DNA of 64,000 bases from Nostoc indistinguendum CM1-VF10 (GTDB taxonomy: Bacteria > Cyanobacteriota > Cyanobacteriia > Cyanobacteriales > Nostocaceae), in NCBI GenBank assembly GCA_019359215.1, contig JAHHHS010000004.1, forward strand, positions 62,001 through 126,000, in the 5' to 3' direction. Made by a program: the position numbers and the translations under genes. Positions within the stretch are counted from its first letter, which is position 1, and the number at the start of each line of letters is the position of its first letter. Positions 25,957 through 35,238 of the stretch are shown here, piece by piece. The notes under the pieces are model-generated. The model did no database searches and had not been told where the DNA came from. It saw only the letters and a list, made by a program, of their open reading frames with translations.

Positions 25957-26317
25957 GGTCTATATCATGTCGGCATAACTTAGTTTTGGGCATGGAATGG
26001 GGAAGAAGGTACTAATGCCCTATGCCCCAAGCGACGGGGCGACTATCCCCAGGTGTCTGTAGAGGGGTCGCCCCGTCGCTTTCAATAAAAAAATATCTCA
26101 TCCCTGCGGGACGCTACGCGTAGCTTGTTTCCCCAATGGGTTACGCTTTAAGGTCAGGGGGGCAAGGAGCAGTGGGAGGGAAAGCCGTAGTGAAGTTCAG
26201 AAATTGGATAATTTATTTTTTGGAGTTCACTAAGATACTGCTGTGACTGGATTTTGAAATTACATCCGGATTACACAAGTGCAAAGTAGTTTATGTATAA
26301 AAAAGAGATTGCTTTGC
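25957..26317. repeat. Gene-free region with a 14-bp-stem palindromic repeat
   Basis: AGCGACGGGGCGAC (26030-26043) pairs with GTCGCCCCGTCGCT (26067-26080). The neighbouring DNA also contains CCCTGCGGGACGCTACGCG-type repeat sequence near 26103-26125 and a CCCTATGCCCCA scrap. The hairpin could serve as terminator for the GDYXXLXY gene. Nothing else was seen. Confidence 0.65.
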
Positions 26318-26773
26318 ATGATTAACCAAATTGTCACTTTAGAATCTTGTTGGCATAGTTCTGCACCGTGGGGAAAAGCTATGCCGCCATTAGCAGTTCA
26401 AATCCTCGAAAAAGTCTTTTTATCAAGTTCTGATATATCAGGCTACTGTTGTGGTGTCCAATGGGAGAAGCAGGAATGGATTTATGCCATTGTCTGCTGT
26501 CGTGAAATACTCTACTTGCCTCAAGAAGAATTTTTGAGAACAAACTTTGTGGAAACAGCCACAGTTACCACACCAGTTTTTAAATTGGGCGATGTGGTAG
26601 AAGTTGATTTTAGTGAAGAACCAGTACGTCGTATTATTCAAGGAATTTTTAGCCTGAAAAACAATTGGCTTTATGCAGTAGAATGGCGTTCTCCAATTTT
26701 GGATGAAATGGCATCGGCTCAAAGTAGAATTATCTGGCTTGCAGATGTGGATTTAGTCAAAGTGAATGTATAA
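26318..26773 (+). CDS. DUF1392 family protein
   Basis: About 151 residues from the ATG at 26318; the frame extends 13 codons upstream without support. Features are LESCWHSSAPWGKAMPPLA, YCCGVQWEKQEWIYAIVCC and a short beta-rich part GDVVEVDFSEEPVRRIIQGI. This set matches DUF1392, a family largely confined to filamentous cyanobacteria and often multi-copy. No catalytic residues are apparent. No membrane segment. A DUF3891 gene follows after about 300 bp on the same strand. Function unknown. Confidence 0.75.
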   Translation: MINQIVTLESCWHSSAPWGKAMPPLAVQILEKVFLSSSDISGYCCGVQWEKQEWIYAIVCCREILYLPQEEFLRTNFVETATVTTPVFKLGDVVEVDFSEEPVRRIIQGIFSLKNNWLYAVEWRSPILDEMASAQSRIIWLADVDLVKVNV

Positions 26774-27072
26774 ATGTATGATTGTGTTTTTAGAGTTTTA
26801 ACAAAAAAGTTAGTGTGTTCACCCGAGTGTGTGTTTAATTGTTTGAGTTGGTTTACTGTTGCTAGGATTGAATCTGAATAGTGAGCCAACTGAATCCCAA
26901 ATCCGATATTGCTTTCCAAAGATTGCGTCATCACTAATGTTTCGCTTTCTGTATTGACAGTAACTTTTATAGTTAGGCAGTGTTAATTCTAAAATTAGAC
27001 CTACAGACTGTAGTAAATTAGCCCTTGTTTTGTCTAGAGTGAAAAACAAGTCATAAGCTAAAATTTCAACTC

Positions 27073-27864
27073 ATGCTGCATCGCGTATCAAAGTATGGAG
27101 TGATTTGTATCACTCAACCACATCATGCTTGGCTTTCAGGTCAATTAGCACGAGCTTGGGGAAATGAACAATTTGGTCAGTTTGTTCCTAAAGAAGAAGT
27201 TTCTCTAGCCGCAGAACAGCATGACATTGGGTGGTTGCGGTGGGAGCAGCAGCCTACGCTTAACCCGCGAACTGGTTACCCTTACAAATTTACAGAATTG
27301 GCAACTGAGGTGCATATAGACATTTGGTCGGGTGCTAAACAGTTAGCACTTCCTTTAGGTAGATATGCAACGCTACTGATTTCATTGCACGGAACAGGAT
27401 TGTATGAGAGATTCACAAATTGGCAGAACTCAGAAAAGTCTGCTCGAATTGTTCAGGATTTTCTCAAAAACGAGTATGCTTTTCAAAACCAGATTATTGA
27501 ACTTCTTCAAAAAGATGGATATTATGCATCTTATGTAATGCCACAGGTAATAGAGCGAAACAAAAAGCTTGTAGCAACATGGGATGCACTTTCGATAATT
27601 TTATGTGAAGGAAAAACTGGAGAACACTATGTCAATCAAGTTCCAACAACTAATGGTACTACTACATTAAAGTTAAGTTTGACAGAAGATAAAGAGCATC
27701 TTCATACAGTAATCATTTCTCCTTGGGTATTTGAGCAAAGTGAAATCAAGCTGGTCTATGAAGGACGCCTTTTGCGAGAAACCTTTAGCGATGAAGCAGC
27801 GATGCAAAAGGTTTTGGCAAGTGATTGTTGGGTAACTCTAAGCACTACTTTGATACCAGGCTGA
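27073..27864 (+). CDS. DUF3891 family protein
   Basis: 263 residues. The N-terminus has VICITQPHHAWLSGQLARAW and the internal AAEQHDIGWLRWEQQP and LISLHGTGLYERF, in which conserved histidines and aspartates (H in QPHHAW, HD in QHDIGW, H in SLHG) recall an HD-like metal-binding arrangement. The family is annotated DUF3891, of unknown function. Length is typical. No membrane segment. It stands alone, followed by a gene-free region with a strong terminator at 28114. Confidence 0.8.
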   Translation: MLHRVSKYGVICITQPHHAWLSGQLARAWGNEQFGQFVPKEEVSLAAEQHDIGWLRWEQQPTLNPRTGYPYKFTELATEVHIDIWSGAKQLALPLGRYATLLISLHGTGLYERFTNWQNSEKSARIVQDFLKNEYAFQNQIIELLQKDGYYASYVMPQVIERNKKLVATWDALSIILCEGKTGEHYVNQVPTTNGTTTLKLSLTEDKEHLHTVIISPWVFEQSEIKLVYEGRLLRETFSDEAAMQKVLASDCWVTLSTTLIPG

Positions 27865-28113
27865 CGTATGAGATTTTGAATCAAATTTTTGACTGAAACT
27901 GAACGATAAATTCATGTTTAGCGTTGATAGAATTACGCTATCACTGGCTTTAATGCTCAACTCACTGCACCTCCAAGGAATATCGCCACTTTCGTGTCCA
28001 CACCCGTTACAAGTCACGTGCCGTTCAAAACTCCCAGTACTTGTACGGTGGTATAAACATTGACTATTGAATAAAATAATGCTTAGAGGCATAAGATACA
28101 TATACATTTATAT

Positions 28114-28151
28114 ACTCTACTGAAACAAATAATTCAGTAGAGTATTTTTAT
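28114..28151. terminator. Strong hairpin terminator
   Basis: ATACTCTACTGAA (28114-28126) pairs perfectly with TTCAGTAGAGTAT (28135-28147), followed by TTTT. It has a 13-bp stem and 8-nt loop and would end transcription from the plus strand. Confidence 0.75.
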
Positions 28152-28263
28152 AGGAATGCGATGTCTGCTCCCTGCCGTTTACCTAACAATTTTGGGGAAG
28201 CCAGCCTACTGCTAGTTTTCCTCTCCTAGCGAACCGGAGGATGTCGAAGGAATGGCTACTGTG

Positions 28264-28358
28264 TTGACATCCTAATAAACTCAGCGAGTCCCTCACGAAA
28301 CTCGCTGGTCTTCAAAACCGTGCTTAATAGTTTCCCATTACACGGCTCCTCAATGATT
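28264..28358 (-). mobile_element. Group II intron RNA fragment (copy A)
   Basis: On the minus strand it reads GAGGAGCCGTGTAATGGGAA, a short linker, then GCACGGTTTTGAAGACCAGC and GAGTTTCGTGAGGGACTCGC. The GAGCCGT...ACGGTT pairing is a hallmark stem of group II introns ahead of the reverse-transcriptase gene. No maturase ORF or intron boundaries remain. A near-identical scrap lies at 42123-42208. Confidence 0.55.
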
Positions 28359-28464
28359 CGGCACTTTGTCATGTGTACTTTACAACTAAACCATCTTCGG
28401 TTGTCTTTTTATTGTGGCAATGTCTGTGTAATATCTGGGTTGTTATGCTGCTTCGTATTTGCCA

Positions 28465-28923
28465 TCATAAATGTTTGTAAAAAGGACAATACGGGTAGCA
28501 CTCAAAGCCAGCACGCTTGTAAAAAGTAAAGAGCCAGGGCTTTTCATCAGAGATATCACCACTTAGGGTTGTTGCTCCACAAATTATTGCTTCTTGCGCT
28601 AAAAGTTGTAAAACTGATGCTCCCAAACCTTTGCCACGTTTTTCAGGAACAATGTAGATTTCATCAATTGTCGCTAAAATTCCACCAAACTCAAAACTGA
28701 AACTAAAAGTCAAAACCGCATAGCCGACAGCACATGAGTTTGCAATAATCATCCAAAGCTTCACGAGTTGAGGGGAATCAAATGCAATATGTCTTCGCTC
28801 TCGATAAAGTTCTGTATCAAAATTGATGTTTTCTTCTTGATTGAAGCCTGACATTAACTCAAGTAGCAAGTCACTATCTTGGCTCGAAGCTTCTTTAAGT
28901 TCTAGGCTGCTGTACTGGGTCAT
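28465..28923 (-). CDS. GNAT-family N-acetyltransferase
   Basis: 152 residues. The acetyl-CoA-binding motif is EIYIVPEKRGKGLGASVL, with the R-G-K-G-L-G phosphate loop. The strand before it (GGILATIDEIYIV) and the C-terminal FTFYKRAGFECYP complete the fold. GNAT enzymes transfer acetyl groups to amines; the acceptor is not evident. The start ATG at 28923 gives a normal length. Downstream on the minus strand lies the group II intron scrap. The next gene on this strand is well separated. Confidence 0.85.
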   Translation of the reverse strand: MTQYSSLELKEASSQDSDLLLELMSGFNQEENINFDTELYRERRHIAFDSPQLVKLWMIIANSCAVGYAVLTFSFSFEFGGILATIDEIYIVPEKRGKGLGASVLQLLAQEAIICGATTLSGDISDEKPWLFTFYKRAGFECYPYCPFYKHL

Positions 28924-28947
28924 CTTCTAGATCATTGCTACTAAAAT

Positions 28948-29148
28948 ATGAGATTGAAACCGTTATATTACGAAATTACTAATATATTTCAGCGAATTAA
29001 ACTGGCGAAACAACTACTGAATATAAAAGCCGGGCAATCTCTCAAAAATTCTCTAAATTTACCTATTCAGTTTTATAGCGATCGCCAACTTCATCAACAA
29101 GCTAATGCGATCGCGAATTTGGGATTGAGTGTGGTAATGGTGGGATAA
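28948..29148 (+). pseudogene. Possible VapC-type PIN domain toxin fragment
   Basis: 66 codons containing LPIQFYSDRQLHQQANAIAN, similar to the C-terminal half of cyanobacterial PIN-domain toxins. The normal downstream active-site segment (a D in a YDAxYLALAE-type motif) does not follow; the frame ends at a stop and another phase continues for a few codons. The N-terminal catalytic aspartate is absent. Probably a degraded fragment; the assignment is tentative. Confidence 0.35.
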
Positions 29149-29382
29149 CTGGCACAGATAACCAAGATGATACCTCATTGATTGTGGCGCTAGCTATGGT
29201 GGCGAAGGATGGGACATGACACCACATACCACAGAGCTTTACAAAATTACCCAAACTGTTAGCGATAAGTGTAAGGTTCCGGGTTGTGCAGGGGGCACTG
29301 CACACGCCCCAAATAATTTTTACACAGTCTAATGGCAGCCATCTTAGCTTTGGCTACCCACGTAGGGTAGGGTAATTTTCAA

Positions 29383-29838
29383 CTAAGAGATTTTCATTGC
29401 CAGAATCTTCAAAGCTACTGCTTCAGGGACAGGCATCACCGATAATCTATTTCCTTGTCTCAGCAACATTAACTCTTCGGCGCTAAACTCCTCTTTGAGT
29501 ATTGATAGCGATATGGGGTTAGAAAAAGTCTCAACAAATTCTACTACAACTGTTTGCCACCGAGGAGATTCGGAACTTGATTTCGGGTCGTAGTATTTAC
29601 TTTCTGGCTCAAACTGTGTTGGGTCAGCAATATCTTTTTTCACGACACGCATTAACCCAGCAATATTGGGAGGATTAGCGTTGGAGTGGTAGAAAAAAGC
29701 TAAGTCTCCTTCATCCATTTGGCGCAAAAAGTTGCGAGCTTGATAATTGCGAACACCGTCCCAGATAGTCTCACTTTGCTTTTGAAGGTCAGCAATGCTA
29801 TAGGCTTCTGGCTCTGATTTCATTAGCCAATAATTCAT
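29383..29838 (-). CDS. EVE domain protein
   Basis: 151 residues. The whole protein is one EVE domain (PUA-like fold), opening MNYWLMKSEPEAYSIADL and followed by WDGVRNYQARNFLRQM, EGDLAFFYHSN, and PNIAGLMRVVKK. EVE proteins bind modified bases, in DNA or RNA; bacterial members are often near RNA or restriction genes. The start gives normal length. A methyltransferase gene follows on the same strand 114 bp upstream (ending 29953). Context therefore gives no specific substrate. Confidence 0.88.
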   Translation of the reverse strand: MNYWLMKSEPEAYSIADLQKQSETIWDGVRNYQARNFLRQMDEGDLAFFYHSNANPPNIAGLMRVVKKDIADPTQFEPESKYYDPKSSSESPRWQTVVVEFVETFSNPISLSILKEEFSAEELMLLRQGNRLSVMPVPEAVALKILAMKIS

Positions 29839-29952
29839 TTACACAAATTATGTATATCAAAATAACAAGGGCTTTTTAGACAAGGGGATTTTGCCCCTTG
29901 TCTTTGAGATGGTAGCTGGATTTGCGCCAAGTTGTACTAGTAAATATTTGAC

Positions 29953-30597
29953 TTAACTGCGGTAAGCTATGACGGCATAAAATGGATCACCTCCAGCTGC
30001 ACCCAACCACTGTAATAAATTCGGTAATGTTGACTTATGAACTATAACTTCTGCGGTTGTAAATCCTGGAACTGAGGCGAAATAAGCTTTGACTAATTCT
30101 ACTCGCTGTGCTTCTGAAGCCTCCCGCCAAGCTTGAATTGCCTTTTCAAAAAACATCCGGTTAGAAAAGCTGATAATTGCGACACCACCGGGTTTCAGGA
30201 TGCGGTAAATTTCGGAAAATACTGCTTCTGGATATTGCACATACTGCACAGATACGCAATTGAGAACAGCATCAAAATCTTCATCTGGTAAAGGTAGCTG
30301 GGGATTTTCGTTAAGATTTTGCACAAAGTAATGATTTAAGCGGGGATTTCGTGCTAATTCCTCACTATTGAGTCCATGCCCTTCCACATGATCAAACTGC
30401 ATCTCTTCTGGTAGATGAGACACCCAGCTGCTCATCATATCAAAAATGCGGGTGTTGGGTTTCAGGCGATCACGATATAAATCCGTTAGCTGTTGAATAA
30501 ATCCTTCATCTACATGAGTGACGAAGCGAGGATAAGCATAAAACAGCTTATCGTCTTTGTCGTCTAATTTCAGGCGCTGATTCGGTCTTAACTGCAT
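29953..30597 (-). CDS. SAM-dependent methyltransferase
   Basis: 214 residues. A class I methyltransferase core is visible from about residue 48: TRIFDMMSSWVSHLPEEM, an acidic motif (VEGHGLNSEEL), FDAVLNCVSVQYVQYPE, and ILKPGGVAIISFSNRMFF. The variant glycine loop (FDMMSSW in place of DxGxGxG) is unusual but shared by a group of cyanobacterial homologues as I recall. The substrate is unknown. It lies just upstream of the EVE gene and divergent from the GT39 gene. Confidence 0.8.
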   Translation of the reverse strand: MQLRPNQRLKLDDKDDKLFYAYPRFVTHVDEGFIQQLTDLYRDRLKPNTRIFDMMSSWVSHLPEEMQFDHVEGHGLNSEELARNPRLNHYFVQNLNENPQLPLPDEDFDAVLNCVSVQYVQYPEAVFSEIYRILKPGGVAIISFSNRMFFEKAIQAWREASEAQRVELVKAYFASVPGFTTAEVIVHKSTLPNLLQWLGAAGGDPFYAVIAYRS

Positions 30598-30734
30598 AAA
30601 TCTCTGTTTTGGAGTACTTTTTCCGAAAATTGCTGCAATTTCAGGTATTTTTTTACAAACCTATGTAACATATTTTAATAACACCGAGACACATGAATGA
30701 GTTTAAATAGCAGCATTCAATTTTTATCAATTCA

Positions 30735-32393
30735 ATGTTATATAAACTACACTTCTTGCAGCATATTTGGCGACAACTCCGCTTAGTCGCATCATTACCC
30801 TATTTTAGTTTGTTAGTTTGGATACTTCCATTATTATTATTTACTTCAGGGCACAATAGCCTAATGGCACATGATGAAGGGCTTTATGCATCGCGTGCCC
30901 GTCTGATGTTTGATTCTGGTAATTGGATAGCTCCTTGGGAAAGGGCACATCATAAAACCCCTGGCCCTTATTGGATAATTGCTAGTTTCTACAAGCTGTT
31001 TGGTATCAGTGATACTACTGCGCGTTTTCCTAGTATGATTGCTGGTATTTTTAGCTTATGGCTTGTGTATGAAATCGGCAAAAGTATGCTAGACAAAAAA
31101 TTAGGTTGGCTAGCTGCTGCAATTTTAAGTGTGGAATTTCTCTGGCTGCAATACTCTCGCTTAAGTACACCTGATTTACCGACGGTTCTCTTGGTACTTT
31201 TAGCTATTTTGTCTTTAATAAAAACGGAATTGCATCCTAAGTCCCGTTATTTGTGGAGTTTTTTAGCAGGTTTTAGTTTAGGTTTAGGCTTCTTAGTCAG
31301 GAGCTTTATGATTTTTTTGCCAATTATAGCTTTATTGCCTTATTTAATTTGGGAAAATCGTCGTCATCGTCATCTTAATAACCCAATTTTGTATTTAGGG
31401 TTTTTCGTAGGTTTAATACCTACCTGTGTTTGGCTGTGGTTAAGTTGGCGGCACTACGGAAGTCAGAGCTTGCAGGAGTTGTTCAACTTTGTTGTGCAAC
31501 TAGGTTCTAAAGATAATTATCAAAATGATCGGCTGTTTTATTTATGGAATATTCCTTTAAAAGCATTCCCTTGGGCTTTTTTCGGACTTTTAGGTTTGTT
31601 TTTGACTCTCCGTCGTCCTATTCCTCGTTACCAGTTAATATTAGTTGGGTTTCCACTTGTCCTATTTGTAGAACTTAGTCTTTTTACCACTCGTTTATCT
31701 CACTATAGTCTTTGCCTTTATCCGTTTATAGCTTTGTTTGCATCTGTAGGTTTAAACTGGCTAGGCAATATCTATCAAATAGGAATGACCCCACAATTAC
31801 CTCTCAAAAAAGGTAAAAGAAATGTATTAGACCTTTTTGCAAAGAAGAATCTTCCCCGAAACCTCAGTTATGGCTTTGGTGGGTTAGGAGTTCTACTTGT
31901 GATAGCGAGTATTGGCATTTTTAGTTGGGGTAGTTCTGATATTCGCAAGTATGCAATTATTGGCTTGGCTATGGGCTTGGGTTGGTTAATTTTACCTATA
32001 GTGTGGATTGGCCGTTACCACTTTGGCAAAAAGTTTCTCACAGCGCGTTATTGGATTGCAGGTTGGTTAATTCCCTGCTGGCTGGCTTTGGCGGCGATGG
32101 GTAGCGTAGGTTTTTTAAGTGACTATAACCCTGGTTTAAAAACTTTTTTACAACAAAGTGCGATCGCCTCAATTGTCCAATCTCATCCTACCTACTATGT
32201 AGATATAGATGCTAAAACCAAAGTACTGTTTAATTTCTATCTTCCTAGTCGCCCTCAACCAGTAGCCTCTATCTCCCAAATACCACCTTTGAGCTATGCT
32301 TGGATATATGCTAACCAATCCCCTAAATTATCTCGACCTCACCGCATTATCGGCACTGTCAAAGAGTCCCAATTGATTCAAGTTATTCCCTAA
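30735..32393 (+). CDS. GT39-type glycosyltransferase (ArnT-like)
   Basis: 552 residues with about eleven hydrophobic segments. The first periplasmic loop carries AHDEGLYASRARLMFDSGN, where the acidic pair is the catalytic feature of GT39/ArnT/PMT enzymes. HHKTPGPYWIIASFYKLFGI is also typical. These transfer sugars from polyprenyl-phosphate donors to lipid A, proteins or other acceptors on the periplasmic side. The soluble C-terminal tail (about 100 residues) has no named domain. The acceptor is not evident. It is divergent from the methyltransferase gene. Followed on the same strand by marR after 74 bp. Confidence 0.85.
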   Translation: MLYKLHFLQHIWRQLRLVASLPYFSLLVWILPLLLFTSGHNSLMAHDEGLYASRARLMFDSGNWIAPWERAHHKTPGPYWIIASFYKLFGISDTTARFPSMIAGIFSLWLVYEIGKSMLDKKLGWLAAAILSVEFLWLQYSRLSTPDLPTVLLVLLAILSLIKTELHPKSRYLWSFLAGFSLGLGFLVRSFMIFLPIIALLPYLIWENRRHRHLNNPILYLGFFVGLIPTCVWLWLSWRHYGSQSLQELFNFVVQLGSKDNYQNDRLFYLWNIPLKAFPWAFFGLLGLFLTLRRPIPRYQLILVGFPLVLFVELSLFTTRLSHYSLCLYPFIALFASVGLNWLGNIYQIGMTPQLPLKKGKRNVLDLFAKKNLPRNLSYGFGGLGVLLVIASIGIFSWGSSDIRKYAIIGLAMGLGWLILPIVWIGRYHFGKKFLTARYWIAGWLIPCWLALAAMGSVGFLSDYNPGLKTFLQQSAIASIVQSHPTYYVDIDAKTKVLFNFYLPSRPQPVASISQIPPLSYAWIYANQSPKLSRPHRIIGTVKESQLIQVIP

Positions 32394-32440
32394 GACAGAT
32401 ACAAAGCAACTATTGCTAAAAAAGGTCAATTTATTTATAA

Positions 32441-32454
32441 TAGTACGTACGCTA
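32441..32454. promoter_or_regulatory. Palindromic site before marR, candidate autoregulatory operator
   Basis: TAGTACGTACGCTA contains the perfect palindrome GTACGTAC flanked by TAG/CTA arms. It lies 13-26 bp upstream of the marR start, a usual place for MarR self-regulation. Inference only. Confidence 0.35.
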
Positions 32455-32467
32455 AGTATTGTATTAA

Positions 32468-32935
32468 ATGGTTTCTACATCTAATAATTCCTCAGCTTTA
32501 GATTCCTGGCAGCAAAACCTAGCACCATACAATTTGGGTTACAGAATCAAATTAGTCTCACAACTGCTCAGTCGCAGGTTTACTGAGAGGCTAGAACCAT
32601 TTGGACTTACGCCATTTCATTGGTTGGTGTTGTGTTGTTTGTGGCAAGAAGATGGTTTACCTACTTCTAGTATTGGGGACAAACTCAAACAAGTAGGAGG
32701 GACTTTAACAGGCGTACTAGATCGGATGGAAGAACGCGGCTTGGTGCGCCGAGAACGCGACACTCACGATCGCCGCATCTGGCGAATCTGGCTAACAAAT
32801 GCAGGTAAGGAACTAGAAGCTGTCTTACCCCCAATCGCCGCCGCAGTGCGTGATGAAGCGATGGATGGCATTTCCTTTGCTGATCGGGAACTGTTTTCCC
32901 AAATCTTGAATCGGGCGATCGCTAACCTCTCCTAA
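32468..32935 (+). CDS. MarR-family transcriptional regulator
   Basis: 155 residues. A winged helix-turn-helix with DNA-recognition helix SSIGDKLKQVGGTLTGVLDRM, then the wing ERGLVRRERDTHDRRIWRIWL. The dimerisation helices are at both ends. MarR repressors usually control efflux or resistance genes and respond to small aromatic compounds. An MFS exporter gene follows 331 bp downstream, which is a typical arrangement. A palindrome precedes the start. Confidence 0.9.
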   Translation: MVSTSNNSSALDSWQQNLAPYNLGYRIKLVSQLLSRRFTERLEPFGLTPFHWLVLCCLWQEDGLPTSSIGDKLKQVGGTLTGVLDRMEERGLVRRERDTHDRRIWRIWLTNAGKELEAVLPPIAAAVRDEAMDGISFADRELFSQILNRAIANLS

Positions 32936-33266
32936 AGATAGCCCCACAATCGCCCGACTGGGGGAAGTGCTGTAAAGATTTGTTTTCAGATAATGTTACG
33001 CATACGAAAGAAATAAGGATTTTTTTCAGGAAATATTACGCATTCTAAATAAAAGACTATTAATCAAATTTATTGAACGAACAAGCGAGTTAAGAATTAT
33101 GACCAGTAATACTTTTAACGGACGCAATCAAAACAAAACCCATTTATTGGAAAACAATTGATTCCTGATTCCGAGACTTTAGAAACTGTGACAGCACAAG
33201 CACCAGTTGTAACAGATGAGGTGAAATGATATTTATGAAAGCAGATTGGTATAAAGCAAGCCTGAA
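32936..33266 (+). other. Intergenic region with a possible frameshifted small gene
   Basis: Two short frames abut here. The ATG at 33099 reads MTSNTFNGRNQNKTHLLENN and stops at 33161. The phase shifted by one or two bases reads GKQLIPDSETLETVTAQAPV, VTDEVK and ends at 33229. Together they could be one short protein or the N-terminus of a membrane-fusion (HlyD-type) partner broken by an indel. Upstream at 32990-33050 there are two TTACGCAT repeats, possibly a regulatory site. Confidence 0.3.
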
Positions 33267-34526
33267 ATGAAAAAACCGTTACTACCTGCATTAAAGTCAA
33301 AAAACTACCAGTTGTTTTTTGCCGGACAAGGTATTTCTCTAATTGGAACGTGGATGACGCAACTTGCGACGATTTGGCTAGTTTATGACTTGACAAACTC
33401 ACCATTAATGCTAGGAGTTGTAGGATTTTCAAGTCAAATTCCTAGCTTTTTTTTAGCTCCCTTTGGCGGAGTGTTTGTAGATCACTTTTCTCGATATCGT
33501 ACCTTAATTAGTACGCAAAGCTTGGCAATGGTTCAGTCGTTAACATTAGCAGTGCTGGCGCTGACTGGTGTGATTCAGGTATGGCATATCATTGCCTTGA
33601 GTTTATTCCAAGGATTTATTAACGCCTTAGATGCGCCAGCCCGCCAAGCGTTTGTGCCAGAATTGGTTGAACGCAGAGAAGATTTAGCCAATGCGATCGC
33701 CATTAACTCTACCATGATCAACGGTGCGCGATTAATTGGCCCTGCGATCGGAGGTTTACTAATTGCCAGCGTTGGAGCTGCCTATTGTTTTTTAATAGAT
33801 GGTTTGAGCTACATTGCTGTAATCGCCGCTTTATTGGCAATGAAAGTTAAGCCTTGGAAACACTCAGTAACTAACCGTAATCCCTTGCAAAGAGTCAAAG
33901 AGGGATTTATATACGCCTTTAGTTTTCCACCCATCCGAGCCGTCTTATTGCTATCAGCTTTAGTCAGCCTTATGGGGCTGCAAAACACTATTTTGGTACC
34001 AGTTATTGCAGAACAAGTTCTCAAAGGTGGTGCAGAAACATTGGGGTTTTTGATGGCAGCATCTGGAGTTGGAGCTTTAACTGGTGGTATTTATCTAGCT
34101 ACACGCCAAACAATCTTAGGAATTGATAAGTTGATTGCCATAGCTCCGGCAATTTTAGGAATTGGTTTAATTGCCTTTTCTTTATCTCGATTTTTACCAC
34201 TTTCTTTATTTACCATGTTATTTGTTGGCTTAGGTACAATTCTCCAAATTGCTGCTAGCAACACATTTTTACAAACAATTGTTGAGGATGACAAACGTGG
34301 GCGATTGATGAGCTTATACACAATGTCATTTTTGGGGATGATTCCTGTAGGTAATTTGTTAGGAGGTTTCTTAGCCAGTCGTATTGGTGCTACAAACACT
34401 TTAATTATTGATGGTATAGTTTGTATTTTAGGCTCTATCATTTTTAGTAGACAGTTGCCTGCTTTAAGGAAAATAATGCTTCCAATTTATGAGCAAAAGG
34501 GCATTGTAATCAGTAAGACAGCTTAG
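33267..34526 (+). CDS. MFS transporter (EntS/DUF894-type exporter)
   Basis: 419 residues with twelve hydrophobic segments. The first loop has FAGQGISLIGTWMTQLATIW and the cytoplasmic signature GGVFVDHFSRYRTLISTQ, typical of the exporter branch that includes enterobactin exporter EntS. The ALDAPARQAFVPELV loop is characteristic. Function is proton-driven efflux of small molecules from the cytoplasm. MarR upstream suggests inducible expression. The substrate is not identifiable from sequence. Confidence 0.88.
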   Translation: MKKPLLPALKSKNYQLFFAGQGISLIGTWMTQLATIWLVYDLTNSPLMLGVVGFSSQIPSFFLAPFGGVFVDHFSRYRTLISTQSLAMVQSLTLAVLALTGVIQVWHIIALSLFQGFINALDAPARQAFVPELVERREDLANAIAINSTMINGARLIGPAIGGLLIASVGAAYCFLIDGLSYIAVIAALLAMKVKPWKHSVTNRNPLQRVKEGFIYAFSFPPIRAVLLLSALVSLMGLQNTILVPVIAEQVLKGGAETLGFLMAASGVGALTGGIYLATRQTILGIDKLIAIAPAILGIGLIAFSLSRFLPLSLFTMLFVGLGTILQIAASNTFLQTIVEDDKRGRLMSLYTMSFLGMIPVGNLLGGFLASRIGATNTLIIDGIVCILGSIIFSRQLPALRKIMLPIYEQKGIVISKTA

Positions 34527-34653
34527 GATAAAACCTGCAAATAGATGTAAGAATTTAATAATTTGGTTGCTTAACTTTGAAACTGGTAGTACTATTGCTC
34601 ATTAGATTTGCTATATAAGTTAAAATGTTTGATAAAACTATTAAGGTACTAAA

Positions 34654-35238
34654 ATGGTCATTAGCCAAAATGAGTACTATATCTCCCCAGAAGAGTATCT
34701 AGAAGGCGAGAAAGTAAGTGAAATCAAACACGAGTATATTGATGGGCAAGTCTACGCAATGGCAGGGTCAAGTGATGCTCATGTCACAGTTAGCATGAAT
34801 ATATCTATGCTGTTACGAAACCATCTCCGGGGAAGTGGTTGCCGTGTCTATATGTTAGACATGAAAGCACAAATTGATGTGATAAATCGCTATTTCTATC
34901 CTGATGTAATGGTAACTTGTGATACAAGAGATAGAGAATCTGAGTATTTTAAGTCCCATCCTTGCTTAGTTATTGAAGTGCTTTCTGAGTCAACAGAAGG
35001 TTATGACAGAGGTAAAAAATTCGCTAGTTACCGACACTTAGAATCATTACAAGAGTATGTGCTAATTTCACTAGATCAAATGGGTATTGAATGCTTCCGT
35101 CGCAACGAGGAAGGACATTGGGTACTTTTCCCTTATGAAAAAGAGCCAGAAGTGCATTTAGCTAGCGTTAATTTTCGGTGTGCAATCGCAGAAATATATG
35201 AAGATGTGGTACTTGGAGGTGGTGGCAATAAAAATTAA
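34654..35238 (+). CDS. Uma2-family endonuclease-like protein (DUF820)
   Basis: 194 residues. The opening YYISPEEYLEGEKVSEIKHE and YIDGQVYAMAGSSDAHVTVS, the central YFYPDVMVTCD, and PCLVIEVLSESTEGYDRGKKF form the PD-(D/E)xK nuclease-like core: D in PDVMV, E in VIEVLS and the following K. Uma2 proteins are highly amplified in cyanobacteria; their biological role is unsettled. Length is normal. The neighbourhood shows no toxin-antitoxin partner. A single gene, convergent with the TPR gene. Confidence 0.88.
   Translation: MVISQNEYYISPEEYLEGEKVSEIKHEYIDGQVYAMAGSSDAHVTVSMNISMLLRNHLRGSGCRVYMLDMKAQIDVINRYFYPDVMVTCDTRDRESEYFKSHPCLVIEVLSESTEGYDRGKKFASYRHLESLQEYVLISLDQMGIECFRRNEEGHWVLFPYEKEPEVHLASVNFRCAIAEIYEDVVLGGGGNKN

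Larger units (their letters stand above)
27865..28464. other. Gene-free region with terminator and intron remnant
   Basis: About 600 bp. A minus-strand frame (27838-28107) contains a TCNGCGHESGD zinc-ribbon-like motif but no recognisable family, and is not called. A terminator lies at 28114-28151 and a group II intron scrap at about 28264-28358. Confidence 0.45.

Noticed and set aside
27838..28107. Minus frame with TCNGCGHESGD zinc-ribbon-like motif
   Set aside because: Only one CxxC pair; the rest of the frame matches nothing recognised. Kept as a possible scrap of a TnpB-like gene but not called.
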